Counted from the first letter of the stretch, positions 45,208 through 54,405 are shown. The stretch: DNA of 64,000 nt from Nocardia sp. MH4 (GCF_019266065.1 NZ_LPNR01000132.1:124001-188000), one strand, 5' to 3'. The notes: generated by a model from the letters alone, not told the origin. A program made the numbers and translations.

Positions 45208-45417
45208 ATGTCAGCTCGCACCACACGTCTCGTCGCCGGCGCCGTCGCGGCCGCCGCCATCTCCTTCGCTGCCCCGCTCGGCACCGCCCAGGCGGCCTCC
45301 CCGGTCGCCGACTCCGGCTCGTCGTCCATCGGCTGCACCTCCGACACCAGTCCGTGCGCCCTGCGCCCGCTGTTCGACCTGATCACCGCCCTTTCCACGG
45401 GCAGCGCCCAGGCCTGA
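45208..45417 (+). CDS. small secreted two-cysteine peptide (paralogue-like)
   Basis: 69 residues. Signal peptide MSARTTRLVAGAVAAAAISF through GTAQA; mature part about 38 residues with C-x6-C (CTSDTSPC) and the ending DLITALSTGSAQA. The cysteine spacing and C-terminal tail match the peptide at 39239, so the two look related although the middle differs. Start ATG 45208 with AGGG upstream. No known family. Confidence 0.65.
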   Translation: MSARTTRLVAGAVAAAAISFAAPLGTAQAASPVADSGSSSIGCTSDTSPCALRPLFDLITALSTGSAQA

Positions 45418-45485
45418 GACAAGATCGGTCCCGGCGATCGGGCCACCGGGGAAGCCGGATCGTTGTCCGGGGTAACGTCGATGAG

Positions 45486-46280
45486 GTGGCCGATGCCTTC
45501 TATCTCCCCGACCCGGCGGACCCGAGCCGCTACCTGTCGACCGAGCTGACCAGGGGACCCTGGTCACCGGACGCGCAGCATGCCGGGCCACCCTCGGCGC
45601 TCCTCGGGCATGTCATCGAGCGGTGCGAACCGCGACCCGGCTTCCAGGTCGGGCGGGTCGCGGTCGAGATTCTCGGGCCGGTGCCGCTCGCACCGCTGAC
45701 CGCACGAACGAAGGTGGTGCGGTCGGGGCGCAGCGTCGAGCTGATCGAGGCGACCTTGTCGTCGGATCGCGGGCCGGTGATGCAGGCCAACGCGTGGCGG
45801 CTCAAGGTCGCCGATCCGCCGCTGGATCTCCCCCAGCAATTCCTGCCGACCGGTTCCCGGCCGCTGCCCTCGGCGACAGAGCCGGAGGTGTTCCCGTCCG
45901 ATCAGGAGATCGGTTTCCACACGGGCATCGAATACCGTTTCACCGCAGGCTCTTTCACCGCGCCCGGCCCCGCGGTCTGCTGGATCCGGGTGAAGTACCC
46001 GATTGTCGCGGGCACCACCCCGAGTCCACTGGAGCGCACGCTGGCCGCCGCCGATTCGGGCAACGGGGTCAGCGCGGTCCTCGACTGGTCGAAATACCTG
46101 TTCATCAACACCGACCTCACCGTCACCCTGCACCGGCAGCCGGTCGGGGAATGGGTGTGCCTGGACGCGGTGACCCATCCGCAGCCGCACGGCATCGGTC
46201 TCGCCGAATCGGCGATATTCGACGAGACCGGGCCGATCGGGCGCAGCACACAGACGCTGCTCATCGCGCCGCGCGGCTGA
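45486..46280 (+). CDS. thioesterase-superfamily protein
   Basis: 264 residues, double hotdog arrangement of the acyl-CoA thioesterase (TesB-like/TE2) type. The N-terminal half has the helix region QHAGPPSALLGHVIERCEPR, the C-terminal half DLTVTLHRQPVGEWVCLDAV and a catalytic-type ending GLAESAIFDETG. Likely hydrolyses acyl-CoA. Start is GTG 45486; an in-frame upstream extension overlaps the small peptide gene and is rejected. Confidence 0.85.
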   Translation: MADAFYLPDPADPSRYLSTELTRGPWSPDAQHAGPPSALLGHVIERCEPRPGFQVGRVAVEILGPVPLAPLTARTKVVRSGRSVELIEATLSSDRGPVMQANAWRLKVADPPLDLPQQFLPTGSRPLPSATEPEVFPSDQEIGFHTGIEYRFTAGSFTAPGPAVCWIRVKYPIVAGTTPSPLERTLAAADSGNGVSAVLDWSKYLFINTDLTVTLHRQPVGEWVCLDAVTHPQPHGIGLAESAIFDETGPIGRSTQTLLIAPRG

Positions 46281-46793
46281 TCAGCGCAGCACGTCCAGGT
46301 TCACCAGGTCGCCGTTGCCGTGCTTGAGCAACTCCGATTCCGCGGTGCTGGTGCGGCGGAACGGATCGCCCTGGCCGGTGGTGAGCAGGCCGCGCAGGCT
46401 GGTGGTGATGTAGGCGCCCCAGGCGTTGGAGCACACTTCGTAGCATTCACCCGCGGGCACCAAACCCACATGGGTGAAACGGACTTCGGTGCCGTCGGCC
46501 GTTTCGGCGATGTCGAAGACGATATCGGTGTCCTCCCACTCGGTCGTGTCCTCGATGAAGGACAGATGCGAGTCGGTGACATGCCAGACCAGCCTGCGTC
46601 CGGGCACCGACTCGGTGGTGGTCAGGGTGCAGCGGTGGATGCCGGGCACCTCGAACAGGTAGCTGTCGCCGACCGTGCCGGTGGTGCCCTCGATGGTCTC
46701 CGACCACCAGCCCCAGACATTGTTGACAGCGGCGAACACCTCGGCCGGGGTCTTGTCGACGGTGATGGTGGCGGTGAAATCGTTGGTGCTCAT
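46281..46793 (-). CDS. SRPBCC/AHSA1-type protein
   Basis: 170 residues of START-like fold: TATITVDKTPAEVFAAVNNV, then WWSETIEG and the C-terminal helix around AWGAYITTSLRGLL. Binds a small hydrophobic ligand in most families; role unknown. ATG 46793 behind GGAAGGA. Third gene of the minus-strand SRPBCC-ArsR-SRPBCC operon, 17 bp after the ArsR gene. Confidence 0.85.
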   Translation of the reverse strand: MSTNDFTATITVDKTPAEVFAAVNNVWGWWSETIEGTTGTVGDSYLFEVPGIHRCTLTTTESVPGRRLVWHVTDSHLSFIEDTTEWEDTDIVFDIAETADGTEVRFTHVGLVPAGECYEVCSNAWGAYITTSLRGLLTTGQGDPFRRTSTAESELLKHGNGDLVNLDVLR

Positions 46794-46810
46794 TGCTTTT
46801 CCTTCCGGGC

Positions 46811-47140
46811 TCAGCCGTCCAGATGCCGGCGGAGCGCGTCCAAGGGGCTGTCCCAATCACGCGAGAGGGCGGCCAGGAATTGTTGTGCCACTTGCATCGG
46901 CGCCGAGTCGAGGCGATAGCGCACGCGCCTGCGCTCGCCCGGCTCCGGGATCACCAGGCCCGCATCGGTCAGCAGAGCGAGGTGTTTGGCGATCGCCTGA
47001 CGGGTGATGGGCAGGCGATCGGCGAGGTCGGTCGCGGTGGCGGGGCCGTGCGCGGCGAGGGCGGCCAGGACCGACCGCCTGCTCGGATCGGCCAGCGCGA
47101 CGAAGACCCGTTCGGCGGTGGCCTCGAGCTCAGGCCGCAT
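46811..47140 (-). CDS. ArsR-type transcriptional regulator
   Basis: 109-residue winged-helix repressor: VFVALADPSRRSVLAALAA, TATDLADRLPITRQAIAKHL and ERRRVRYRLD. No metal-binding Cys cluster, so it belongs to the AHSA1-associated branch. Its start overlaps the end of the upstream SRPBCC gene by 11 bp. It probably binds the two GCAACC palindromes before that gene. Confidence 0.92.
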   Translation of the reverse strand: MRPELEATAERVFVALADPSRRSVLAALAAHGPATATDLADRLPITRQAIAKHLALLTDAGLVIPEPGERRRVRYRLDSAPMQVAQQFLAALSRDWDSPLDALRRHLDG

Positions 47141-47561
47141 CGAGGTACTCGACGAGCTCGCCCAGCTCGCTCTTCCAGCCACCGACATTGCCCTCGAACG
47201 CCTCCTTGTGCGCATCCTCGGGCAGTTGCGCGAACCCGGATTCGACGACGGTGAGCCGGGTGCCGTCGCCGTGCGGTTCGAGGGTGAACTCGACGTAGGT
47301 GCGTCGCGGGTCGTCGTCGGGCAGGCCGTTGATCGGCCAGGTGTAGCCGAACACGGTCGGCTCCTCGACCCGCTCCACCCGCATGTCGGCGGCGAAGCCT
47401 TCCTTCCAGGTCATCCGCATGTCCCCGCCCGGGCGCAGGTCGATCTCGGCGGTATTGCCGAACCAGCTCGCGAGTCCTTCGGCGGTGGTGATGGCCGCCC
47501 ACACCTTGGCGGGTGGATGGGCGAGCTCGACGGTCCGCACGATCTGATCAGGGAATCCCAT
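47130..47561 (-). CDS. SRPBCC/AHSA1-type protein
   Basis: 143 residues, START-like fold (VRTVELAHPPAKVWAAITTA, ASWFGNTAEIDLRPGG, TRLTVVESGF). ATG 47561 follows GAGGAG. First gene of the operon with the ArsR regulator, a common pairing. Ligand unknown. Confidence 0.88.
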   Translation of the reverse strand: MGFPDQIVRTVELAHPPAKVWAAITTAEGLASWFGNTAEIDLRPGGDMRMTWKEGFAADMRVERVEEPTVFGYTWPINGLPDDDPRRTYVEFTLEPHGDGTRLTVVESGFAQLPEDAHKEAFEGNVGGWKSELGELVEYLDAA

Positions 47562-47581
47562 GGTGTTCTCCTCAGTCAGTA

Positions 47582-47626
47582 GCAACCAGTTGGTTGCAAC
47601 TCAGAGTATGGCAACCGAATGGTTGC
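47582..47626. promoter_or_regulatory. two operator candidates GCAACC-N4-GGTTGC
   Basis: Identical half-sites repeated at 47582-47597 and 47611-47626 with centres 29 bp apart. They lie 20-65 bp before the first SRPBCC start, which fits autoregulation by the ArsR protein. Confidence 0.75.
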
Positions 47627-47633
47627 GTCAAGG

Positions 47634-49154
47634 TCAGTGGCCGCCGGTGACCCGGAAACCGCGCGGGACCAGCCACACCGTGCCGATCGCCACCAGCGCC
47701 ACCACCACCGCGGAGATGTACGACGTCGTGGTCAGCGCGGTGTCGAAGGCATGGCTCGCCGCGTCGACCACCTGCGTGTGCGCCGGTTCGGGCAGGTCGG
47801 TGGCCACCTCGTAGGCCCCGCCGACCGAGCCGCTCGCCTGCTCCACCTGGTCGGCCGGGACCGGCAGGTTCGTCATGTGCTGACTGAAGATCCGCGCGTG
47901 CAGGCTGCCGAGCAGCGCGACGCCGAAACCGACGCCGACCTCGTAGTTGGTCTCCTCGACCGCCCCGGCCTGCCCCGCCCGATCGGCGGGCACGGCACCG
48001 ACGAGCACCGCGGCGGCCGCGGTCACCGCCATCCCGTCGCCGAGCCCGAACGACACCAGCACCAGCGCGACCACCGGATAGGTCGTCGGCTCCGGGCTCA
48101 CCGCCAGCAGCAGGAACCCCAGCGACACCGCGCCGAGCCCGACGCCGAGCACCGCGCGGACACCGAACTTCTCCATCAGCATCGGCGTCAGCAGCGAGGC
48201 GGTGAGCAGGGTGAGCGCGGCGGGCAGCATCCGGATGCCGGCCTGGGACGGGCTGTAGCCGTGCACGTATTGCAGCCACAGCGACACCAGGAACATCGCC
48301 GCGCCGATCGCCATCATGGCCAGCAGGGTCGCCACGGCGGCCGCGGTGAACGCGCTGTTGCGGAACAACCGCACGTCCAGCAGCGGATCGTCGGCGGTGA
48401 GCTGGCGGCGGACGAACCAGACCATCGCGCCGATCCCGACGAGCAGGACCACCCAGTCGACCGATCCCGCTTCACCTTTCGCCAGATGCTTGATGCCCCA
48501 AGCCAGGCAGACGATGCCGATCATGGACAGCGCCGCGGCGAACCAGTCGAGGCTGCCCGCCTGCGGCGCCCGGTATTCCGGCAGCACCCACAGCCCGACC
48601 ACCACCGTCACCAGCACCACCGGCACGTTCAGCCAGAACGCCGACGACCAGCCGAAGTGCTCGACCAGGAAACCACCGATGATCGGGCCGACCGTCGCGC
48701 CGACACCGGCCACCGCGGCCCAGATCCCGATGGCCATCGTGCGCTCGCGCACATCGGTGAAGATGTTGCGGATCAGCGACAGCGTCGACGGCATCACCAT
48801 CGCGCCACCGATGCCGAGCAGCACGCGTCCGCCGATGAGCTGAGCCGCGCTCCCGGCGGTCGCCGCGACCACCGAGGCGACGCCGAACAGCACGAAACCG
48901 CTGATGAACAACAGCTTCCGGCCCACCCGGTCACCGAGCGCGCCGGTGGTGATGAGCAGACCGCCGAGCACCAGGCCGTAGATGTCGATGATCCAGAGCT
49001 GCTCGAGCGGCCCGACCTGGAGGTCGTCGATGAGCGAGGGCAACGCGACATTGAGAATCGTGGCGTCCATCGCCACCAGCAACAGGCTGGCGCACAGCAC
49101 CCCGAGCATCACCCAGCGCACCGAACCGTAGGTCTTCGTGGTCTCGTCCACCAT
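47634..49154 (-). CDS. MFS exporter, DHA2 (EmrB/QacA) family
   Basis: 506 residues, 14 predicted membrane helices. Motif A is GALGDRVGRKLLF; DHA2 motif C is AGVGATVGPIIGGFLV. LVAMDATILNVALPSL is the family N-terminal signature. Probably proton-driven drug or metabolite export. The GGTTGC/CGCAACC palindromes at 49238-49286 lie in its likely promoter region. Confidence 0.93.
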   Translation of the reverse strand: MVDETTKTYGSVRWVMLGVLCASLLLVAMDATILNVALPSLIDDLQVGPLEQLWIIDIYGLVLGGLLITTGALGDRVGRKLLFISGFVLFGVASVVAATAGSAAQLIGGRVLLGIGGAMVMPSTLSLIRNIFTDVRERTMAIGIWAAVAGVGATVGPIIGGFLVEHFGWSSAFWLNVPVVLVTVVVGLWVLPEYRAPQAGSLDWFAAALSMIGIVCLAWGIKHLAKGEAGSVDWVVLLVGIGAMVWFVRRQLTADDPLLDVRLFRNSAFTAAAVATLLAMMAIGAAMFLVSLWLQYVHGYSPSQAGIRMLPAALTLLTASLLTPMLMEKFGVRAVLGVGLGAVSLGFLLLAVSPEPTTYPVVALVLVSFGLGDGMAVTAAAAVLVGAVPADRAGQAGAVEETNYEVGVGFGVALLGSLHARIFSQHMTNLPVPADQVEQASGSVGGAYEVATDLPEPAHTQVVDAASHAFDTALTTTSYISAVVVALVAIGTVWLVPRGFRVTGGH

Positions 49155-49237
49155 GGCGCATCACCCGATTCCTGATCACCGACCGGTTTCCGGATCCGTG
49201 GCGCTCGATCCGCTGCTCAACCTACCCAGTCGCCGAC

Positions 49238-49286
49238 GGTTGCGGCCGGAGCGCAACCCCGGAGTGGGCAACCGGTCGGGTTGCCC
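49238..49286. promoter_or_regulatory. two further GCAACC/GGTTGC inverted repeats
   Basis: GGTTGCG-N7-CGCAACC (49238-49258) and GGGCAACC-N5-GGTTGCCC (49266-49286) in the gap between the divergent MFS and M20 genes. They share the GCAACC core with the ArsR sites at 47582-47626, though arm order and spacing differ. Confidence 0.5.
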
Positions 49287-49373
49287 GGCAACGCTGTCCT
49301 GTCGCCGTATGATCTGTCCCGCTCGTACAGCACGTTTGTTTCCCTGGGGCGAGGCGACGGAGGCGAGAAACCG

Positions 49374-50660
49374 ATGTCCGAGAGCTCGATCTACGACCGG
49401 TTCGACCGGGACGCGGCCGCCGTGGCCGACCAGGTCATCGCCTGGCGGCACCACCTGCACCAGCACCCGGAGCTGTCCAACCGCGAGGTCGACACCGCCG
49501 CGCTCATCGCCGACCACCTCAGGTCGCTGCCGCTGGACGAGGTTCGGACCGGTATCGCCGGCCACGGTGTCGTCGGCGTTCTCACCGGTGGCCTGCCCGG
49601 TGACCAGGTCATCGCGTTGCGCGCCGACATCGATGCCCTGCCGGTGCCCGACGAGTGCGGAGTGCCGTTCGCGTCGACCGTCGTCGACGACGACTATCCC
49701 GGCGGCCCGTTCCCGGTGTCGCATGCCTGTGGGCACGACTGCCACACCGCGATGCTGCTCGGCGCGGCCACGGTCTTGGCCGGGGTCCGCGACCACCTGC
49801 CCGGCACCGTACTGTTCGTGTTCCAGCCCGCGGAGGAAGGTCCACCGGTCCAGGAGAAGGGCGGCGCGCGGGAAATGCTCGCCGAGGGCGCACTGGACGA
49901 TCCGGCGCCCACGATGGCATTCGGATTCCATGTCACGCCGTATCCCAAGGGCTACATCGGCTATCGGGTCGGCAACCAGTTCGGCGCCTCGAGCCTGATC
50001 AAGATCGTCATCACCGGCGAGCAGGTCCACGGGTCGACGCCGTGGATGGGCATCGACCCGATGCCCGCGGCAGGGGCCGTCCTCACCGGGATCGGGCAGA
50101 TCTACCGCCAGCTCAGCGCCTTCGATCCGGTCACCGTCACCATCGGTCACATCGAGGACGTCGGAAGGTTCAATATCGTCGGCCGGACGGTCACGCTGTG
50201 GGGCACCATCCGGTGTTCGGTCGAAGCCGATATGGCGCAGGTGCGGCAGCGGCTCGCAACGCTGGCCACCCACTCCGCCCAGGCCTACAACTGCACGGCG
50301 ACCGTGGAGTACCTGCAAGACGTGCCCGCCGTGCACAATCTGCGACCCTGGGTCGACGCGGCATTGCCGACCCTGCGCAAGGTCGTCGGCGACGAGCGGG
50401 TCGTGGCCACGACGCCCACCCTCGGATACGACGACGTCTCCGAGTTCGTCAACAGATACGGCGGCCTCTACGTCACGCTCGGCGTGCAGGACACCGAATT
50501 CGGCGGCGCGGCCGGGTTGGAGCCGACGCCGGGCGGACGCGGGATGTACATGAACCACAACCCGCACTTCTACGCCGACGACGACACGCTGGTGACCGGC
50601 GTGCGTCTGCATACCTACCTGGCCTACGACCACCTACGCGGAGCAGTCGTCCCCCGGTGA
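49374..50660 (+). CDS. M20-family amidohydrolase
   Basis: 428 residues, aminoacylase/IAA-amino-acid-hydrolase type. Metal-site segments: RHHLHQHPELSNREVDTA, ALRADIDALPVPDE, SHACGHDCHTAMLLG (Cys/His) and FQPAEEG (Glu-Glu). The dimerisation lid lies about 180-300. Probably releases an acyl group from an amino acid. Start ATG 49374 behind GGAGG. It overlaps the TetR gene by 27 bp tail to tail. Confidence 0.93.
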   Translation: MSESSIYDRFDRDAAAVADQVIAWRHHLHQHPELSNREVDTAALIADHLRSLPLDEVRTGIAGHGVVGVLTGGLPGDQVIALRADIDALPVPDECGVPFASTVVDDDYPGGPFPVSHACGHDCHTAMLLGAATVLAGVRDHLPGTVLFVFQPAEEGPPVQEKGGAREMLAEGALDDPAPTMAFGFHVTPYPKGYIGYRVGNQFGASSLIKIVITGEQVHGSTPWMGIDPMPAAGAVLTGIGQIYRQLSAFDPVTVTIGHIEDVGRFNIVGRTVTLWGTIRCSVEADMAQVRQRLATLATHSAQAYNCTATVEYLQDVPAVHNLRPWVDAALPTLRKVVGDERVVATTPTLGYDDVSEFVNRYGGLYVTLGVQDTEFGGAAGLEPTPGGRGMYMNHNPHFYADDDTLVTGVRLHTYLAYDHLRGAVVPR

Positions 50661-51239
50661 CGGCGATGCTCGGCGCACCGGCTCGGGGAGCGCGGCGTCG
50701 ATGAGGACGCGCGCGGCCCGGCCGGTGCGCTCCCGGTCGCCGGTGATCACCCGGTCCTGGAGGATGCCGCGCAGCCCGGAGACGAGCAGGGTCGCGACCA
50801 CCTCGGGGTCCGCGGCCAGGCCGGTGCGGCGCAGCGCGGCCGCGAGCTCGGTGACGAATGTGGCGATCGCCGCGTTCGCGTAGTCCTGGTACGGCGAATC
50901 GGGGGCACACGCCGCACCGAGCACCTGCAACAGCACGCGCACGCTGTCGGCCTCGGCGCCCTCGGAGTTCAGGTCGAAGAAGCCGGTCAGCCGGGCACGC
51001 AACTGGGCGGGCTCGGTGACATCGGCGAAGACCGCCGCGAGGTCGGGGCGCTGCGTCGCCAGCGCCTGGACCAGCAGTTCCTCCTTGGTCTCGAAGTAGT
51101 AGATGAGCATGCGCGAGCTGGTGCCGAGGGCGGCGGCCAGCGGGCGCAGCGACAGTTCGGCCAGGCCGTGCGCGGCGATGTACGCCACGACACCGGCCAG
51201 CAGTTCGGCGCGCTTGCGGTGGTCGAGAGGACGGGCCAT
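50634..51239 (-). CDS. TetR family transcriptional regulator
   Basis: 201 residues. HTH: AELSLRPLAAALGTSSRMLI, then YYFETKEELL. The C-terminal part is helical and ligand-binding. ATG 51239 avoids overlap with the palindromic operator; an ATG at 51272 would include it. Divergent from the ketosynthase gene, which it probably controls. Confidence 0.9.
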   Translation of the reverse strand: MARPLDHRKRAELLAGVVAYIAAHGLAELSLRPLAAALGTSSRMLIYYFETKEELLVQALATQRPDLAAVFADVTEPAQLRARLTGFFDLNSEGAEADSVRVLLQVLGAACAPDSPYQDYANAAIATFVTELAAALRRTGLAADPEVVATLLVSGLRGILQDRVITGDRERTGRAARVLIDAALPEPVRRASPSPGDDCSA

Positions 51240-51246
51240 GGGTTGA

Positions 51247-51300
51247 CTGTAGCGACTGCTACAGGTATCCATGACGGCGTGACTGTACCGATCGCTTCAG
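51247..51300. promoter_or_regulatory. TetR operators in the divergent gap
   Basis: CTGTAGC-N4-GCTACAG (51247-51264) is a perfect 18-bp palindrome. A second, imperfect copy at 51283-51300 (14 of 18 positions the same) begins inside the start region of the ketosynthase gene, as for control of a leaderless message. Confidence 0.65.
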
Positions 51301-52523
51301 AAACTCGGGCCGGTGTCGTGGTGACCGCGTACGCGGCGACCACCGCCCTCGCCGACACCATCGACGAGACCTGGTCGCGCCTGCTGCGCGGCGAGAGCGG
51401 AATCCGCGCGCTGGCACCGGAATTCCTCGCCGACCACGACCTGCCGGTCCGGATCGGCGGACCGCTGGTCACCGCACCCGACGCCGAACTCACCCGGATC
51501 GAACAGCGCAGGCACTCCTACGTCGAGCGGATGGCCCTGGTCCTCGGCAGGCAGGTCTGGCGGGCGGCGGGCGCGCCTGCGGTCGACCCCGAGCGCCTGG
51601 CCGTGGCCATCGGCACCGGGCTCGGCGGCGGTGACGCGCTGATCGACGCCGTCGACGCGATGCGCGCGGGCGGTTACCGCAAGGTCTCGCCGCTGGCCGT
51701 CCCGATGGTCATGCCCAACGGCCCCGCGGCCACCGTCGGACTCGAGATCGGCGCGCAGGGCGGCGTTTTCGCGCCGGTCTCGGCCTGCTCGTCGGGATCG
51801 GAGGCGATCGCGCACGCGTGGCGGCTGATCAGCACGGGCGAGGCCGACGTGGTGGTCACCGGTGGCGTCGAGGGCCATATCGACCCCGTGCCCATCGCGG
51901 GTTTCGCGATGATGCGGGCCATGAGCACCCGCAACGACGAGCCGGAACGCGCCTCGCGCCCGTTCGAGCGCGACCGCGACGGTTTCGTCTTCGGTGAGGC
52001 GGGCGCGCTGCTCGTGCTCGAATCCGAACGGCACGCGAGGGCGCGCGGCGCGCGAATCCACGCCAGGGTGCTCGGCGCGGGCATCACCTCCGACGCCTTC
52101 CACATCGTGGCCTCCGATCCGGCGGGCGCCGGGGCGGCCCGTGCGATGCGCAAGGCGATTCAGACCGCGGGACTGCGGGTTTGCGACATCGACCACGTCA
52201 ACGCGCACGCGACGTCGACCTCGGTCGGCGATGCCTCCGAGGCCGCGGCCATCACCGCGGTCACCCCCGACGCCTCGGTGTACGCGCCGAAATCAGCGCT
52301 CGGCCATTCGATCGGCGCGGTGGGCGCGCTGGAGTCGGTGCTGACGATACTGAGTCTGCGCGAGCAGATCGTCCCGCCCACCCTGAATTTCGACCACCCC
52401 GATCCGGCGATCGAGCTCGATATCGTCGCGGGCACTGCCCGCCCGCAGCGGATCGACTACGCGCTCAACAACTCGTTCGGTTTCGGCGGGCACAACGTCG
52501 CCCTGGCATTCGGAAAAGCGTAG
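51279..52523 (+). CDS. beta-ketoacyl-ACP synthase II-type enzyme
   Basis: 414 residues, FabF/KasA-like elongating ketosynthase. Catalytic residues: Cys170 (APVSACSSGSEAI), His310 (VNAHATSTSVGD) and His343 (SALGHSIGAVGA). No acyl carrier protein or other FAS/PKS gene is adjacent, so its pathway is uncertain. Start GTG 51279. Divergent from TetR. Confidence 0.93.
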   Translation: MTVPIASETRAGVVVTAYAATTALADTIDETWSRLLRGESGIRALAPEFLADHDLPVRIGGPLVTAPDAELTRIEQRRHSYVERMALVLGRQVWRAAGAPAVDPERLAVAIGTGLGGGDALIDAVDAMRAGGYRKVSPLAVPMVMPNGPAATVGLEIGAQGGVFAPVSACSSGSEAIAHAWRLISTGEADVVVTGGVEGHIDPVPIAGFAMMRAMSTRNDEPERASRPFERDRDGFVFGEAGALLVLESERHARARGARIHARVLGAGITSDAFHIVASDPAGAGAARAMRKAIQTAGLRVCDIDHVNAHATSTSVGDASEAAAITAVTPDASVYAPKSALGHSIGAVGALESVLTILSLREQIVPPTLNFDHPDPAIELDIVAGTARPQRIDYALNNSFGFGGHNVALAFGKA

Positions 52524-52529
52524 CGGCGC

Positions 52530-53525
52530 TTACGCCTTGTCGAACCTGGTGTCGACGAAGGACTCGAAGTCGACCTTGCCCGGGATGGCCTTGGCCTTGG
52601 TGAAGGCGTCGGCGATCTCCTGCTCCGAGGCGATCACCGGATCGGAGAGCTTGATCGGCTGCTTGATCGAGCGGGTCCAGGTGGTGCGGGAGGCGTCGAC
52701 GCTGATCTGGGTGAGTTCGGCGTACTTGGTCGACCAGGTGTCGAGATTGTCCGAGGACCACTTGGTGGCGGCGGCGTAGCGCTGGAAGAAGTCCGCGATC
52801 GCGGCCGACTTGCCCGCGTCGCCGACCGCGTGCTTGCCCGCGACCCAGAAGTTGTAGCCGTTGGCGGCCTGATCGGCGGTCGCGATCGGCTTGGCGCCGA
52901 TCTCCTTCTCGGCGATGGCGGTGTAGGGATCCCAGGTCGCCCAGGCGTCGACATCGCCGCGGGTCAGCGCGGTGTAGCCATCGGCGGGAGCGAGGTAGAC
53001 CGGCTCGACATCGCCGAGCGACAGGCCCGCCTTCTGCAGCTGCAGCAGCAGATTCGCGTTGGCCGAGCTGCCCTTGTAGACCGCGACCTTCTTGCCCTTC
53101 AGGGCCGCGACAGAGCCGATCGATGAGTCCTTGCCGACCAGGATCGCGTCGCCCTTTCCGGTCGCCGAGAGCGCGCCGACGATCTTGATGTCGGCGTTGG
53201 ACGCCGCACCGAAGATCACCGGGGTGTTGCCCGTCTGCGCGATGTCGATGCCGCCGGCGCTGGCCGCCTCGACCAGCGGCAGACCGGCGGTGAAGGTGGA
53301 GAACTCGATCTTGTACGGCAGGTTCTCCAGCTGACCGGAGGCCGCGAGCAGCACTTCGATCGAGATCGCCTTCTGGTCCCCGACTTTCAACGTGACGGTG
53401 CTCAGATCGACCGGGCCCGACGGCGCGGCGTCGGTCGCCGCGTCGTCACCGCAGGCGCTCAGCGAGAGCGCGGCGACGACGGCGAGGGCGAGCCCGGCCA
53501 GGCGGGACTTCGGAGTGCGTTTCAC
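52530..53525 (-). CDS. ssuA: ABC transporter substrate-binding lipoprotein, sulfonate/taurine type
   Basis: 331 residues. Lipobox LSLSAC anchors it outside. SsuA/NMT1-like features: IDIAQTGNTPVIFGAAS, VAVYKGSSANANLLL and DVDAWATWDPYTA. Binds an organosulfur or similar anion for uptake. Downstream of ssuB and ssuC on the minus strand. Exact ligand is inferred from the family, not seen. It ends 7 bp from the ketosynthase stop. Confidence 0.85.
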   Translation of the reverse strand: MKRTPKSRLAGLALAVVAALSLSACGDDAATDAAPSGPVDLSTVTLKVGDQKAISIEVLLAASGQLENLPYKIEFSTFTAGLPLVEAASAGGIDIAQTGNTPVIFGAASNADIKIVGALSATGKGDAILVGKDSSIGSVAALKGKKVAVYKGSSANANLLLQLQKAGLSLGDVEPVYLAPADGYTALTRGDVDAWATWDPYTAIAEKEIGAKPIATADQAANGYNFWVAGKHAVGDAGKSAAIADFFQRYAAATKWSSDNLDTWSTKYAELTQISVDASRTTWTRSIKQPIKLSDPVIASEQEIADAFTKAKAIPGKVDFESFVDTRFDKA

Positions 53526-53555
53526 GGGAACAACTTTCGTGCGGGGGTGGACATC

Positions 53556-54308
53556 TCAGGAAGTGACGCCGAGCAGGGCCAGCAGCCGCGTGGCGTACTC
53601 GGCGACCTCGGGCGCGGCCGCCGTGCGCGGTCGCGGCAGGTCGATGGATACCTCGGCGGCGATGCGCCCCTCGTCGAGGACCAGGACGCGGTCGGCCAGC
53701 GTGATCGCCTCGAGCACATCGTGGGTCACCAGCAGCACTCCGAACGCGCGTTGGGCGTGCAGGCCGAGCAGCAGCTCGTGCATGGTCAGGCGGGTCAGCG
53801 CGTCGAGCGCGCCGAAGGGCTCGTCGAGCAGCAGCAGCGTCGGCTCGGCCACCAGCGCGCGGGCCAGCGCCGCGCGCTGGGCCTCGCCGCCGGACAGGGT
53901 CAGCGGCCAGGCGTCCGCGCGCCCGGCCAGGCCGACCTCGGCCAGCAGATCGCGGGCGGCCTTGTCGTCAGCGCGCCGATTGCGCGGCTTCGGCCTGCCC
54001 AGCGCGACATTGCGGACCACCGGCTGCCACGGAACGAGCCGCGGTTCCTGGAACACGATCGTCGGCCTGCCGGCGACGGAAACCTCACCGCGACCGGCGG
54101 TCTCGAGTCCGCCGAGAATCCGCAGCAGCGTGGACTTGCCCGACCCACTGCGACCGACCAGCGCGACGATCTCGCCAGCCCCGATCTCGAGATCGATCCC
54201 GTCCAGCACGATCCGTTCGCCGAACTTCTTACCCAGACCGGCGATTCGCGTTGCTGGCATCCGCGCGGCGGCCTTGGCCGAGATGGGAGTGACTGCGGCA
54301 GCGGTCAT
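53556..54308 (-). CDS. ssuB: ABC transporter ATPase, sulfonate/taurine type
   Basis: 250 residues. Walker A ALVGRSGSGKSTLLR, Q loop IVFQEPRLVPWQ, signature LSGGEAQRAALARAL and Walker B LLLLDEPFGALDA then THDVLEA. The Q-loop RLVPW pattern is typical of SsuB/TauB. An upstream extension of the frame is rejected. Confidence 0.92.
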   Translation of the reverse strand: MTAAAVTPISAKAAARMPATRIAGLGKKFGERIVLDGIDLEIGAGEIVALVGRSGSGKSTLLRILGGLETAGRGEVSVAGRPTIVFQEPRLVPWQPVVRNVALGRPKPRNRRADDKAARDLLAEVGLAGRADAWPLTLSGGEAQRAALARALVAEPTLLLLDEPFGALDALTRLTMHELLLGLHAQRAFGVLLVTHDVLEAITLADRVLVLDEGRIAAEVSIDLPRPRTAAAPEVAEYATRLLALLGVTS

Positions 54309-54405
54309 GACGGGATCCTCGCGGTAGTGCGGCGGCGGGTGGCGGGCCAGCCGAAGGCCGGGACGGAGTGGGTCCGGCGATCGGCGCGGGGAGCGGGGGC
54401 GGACA

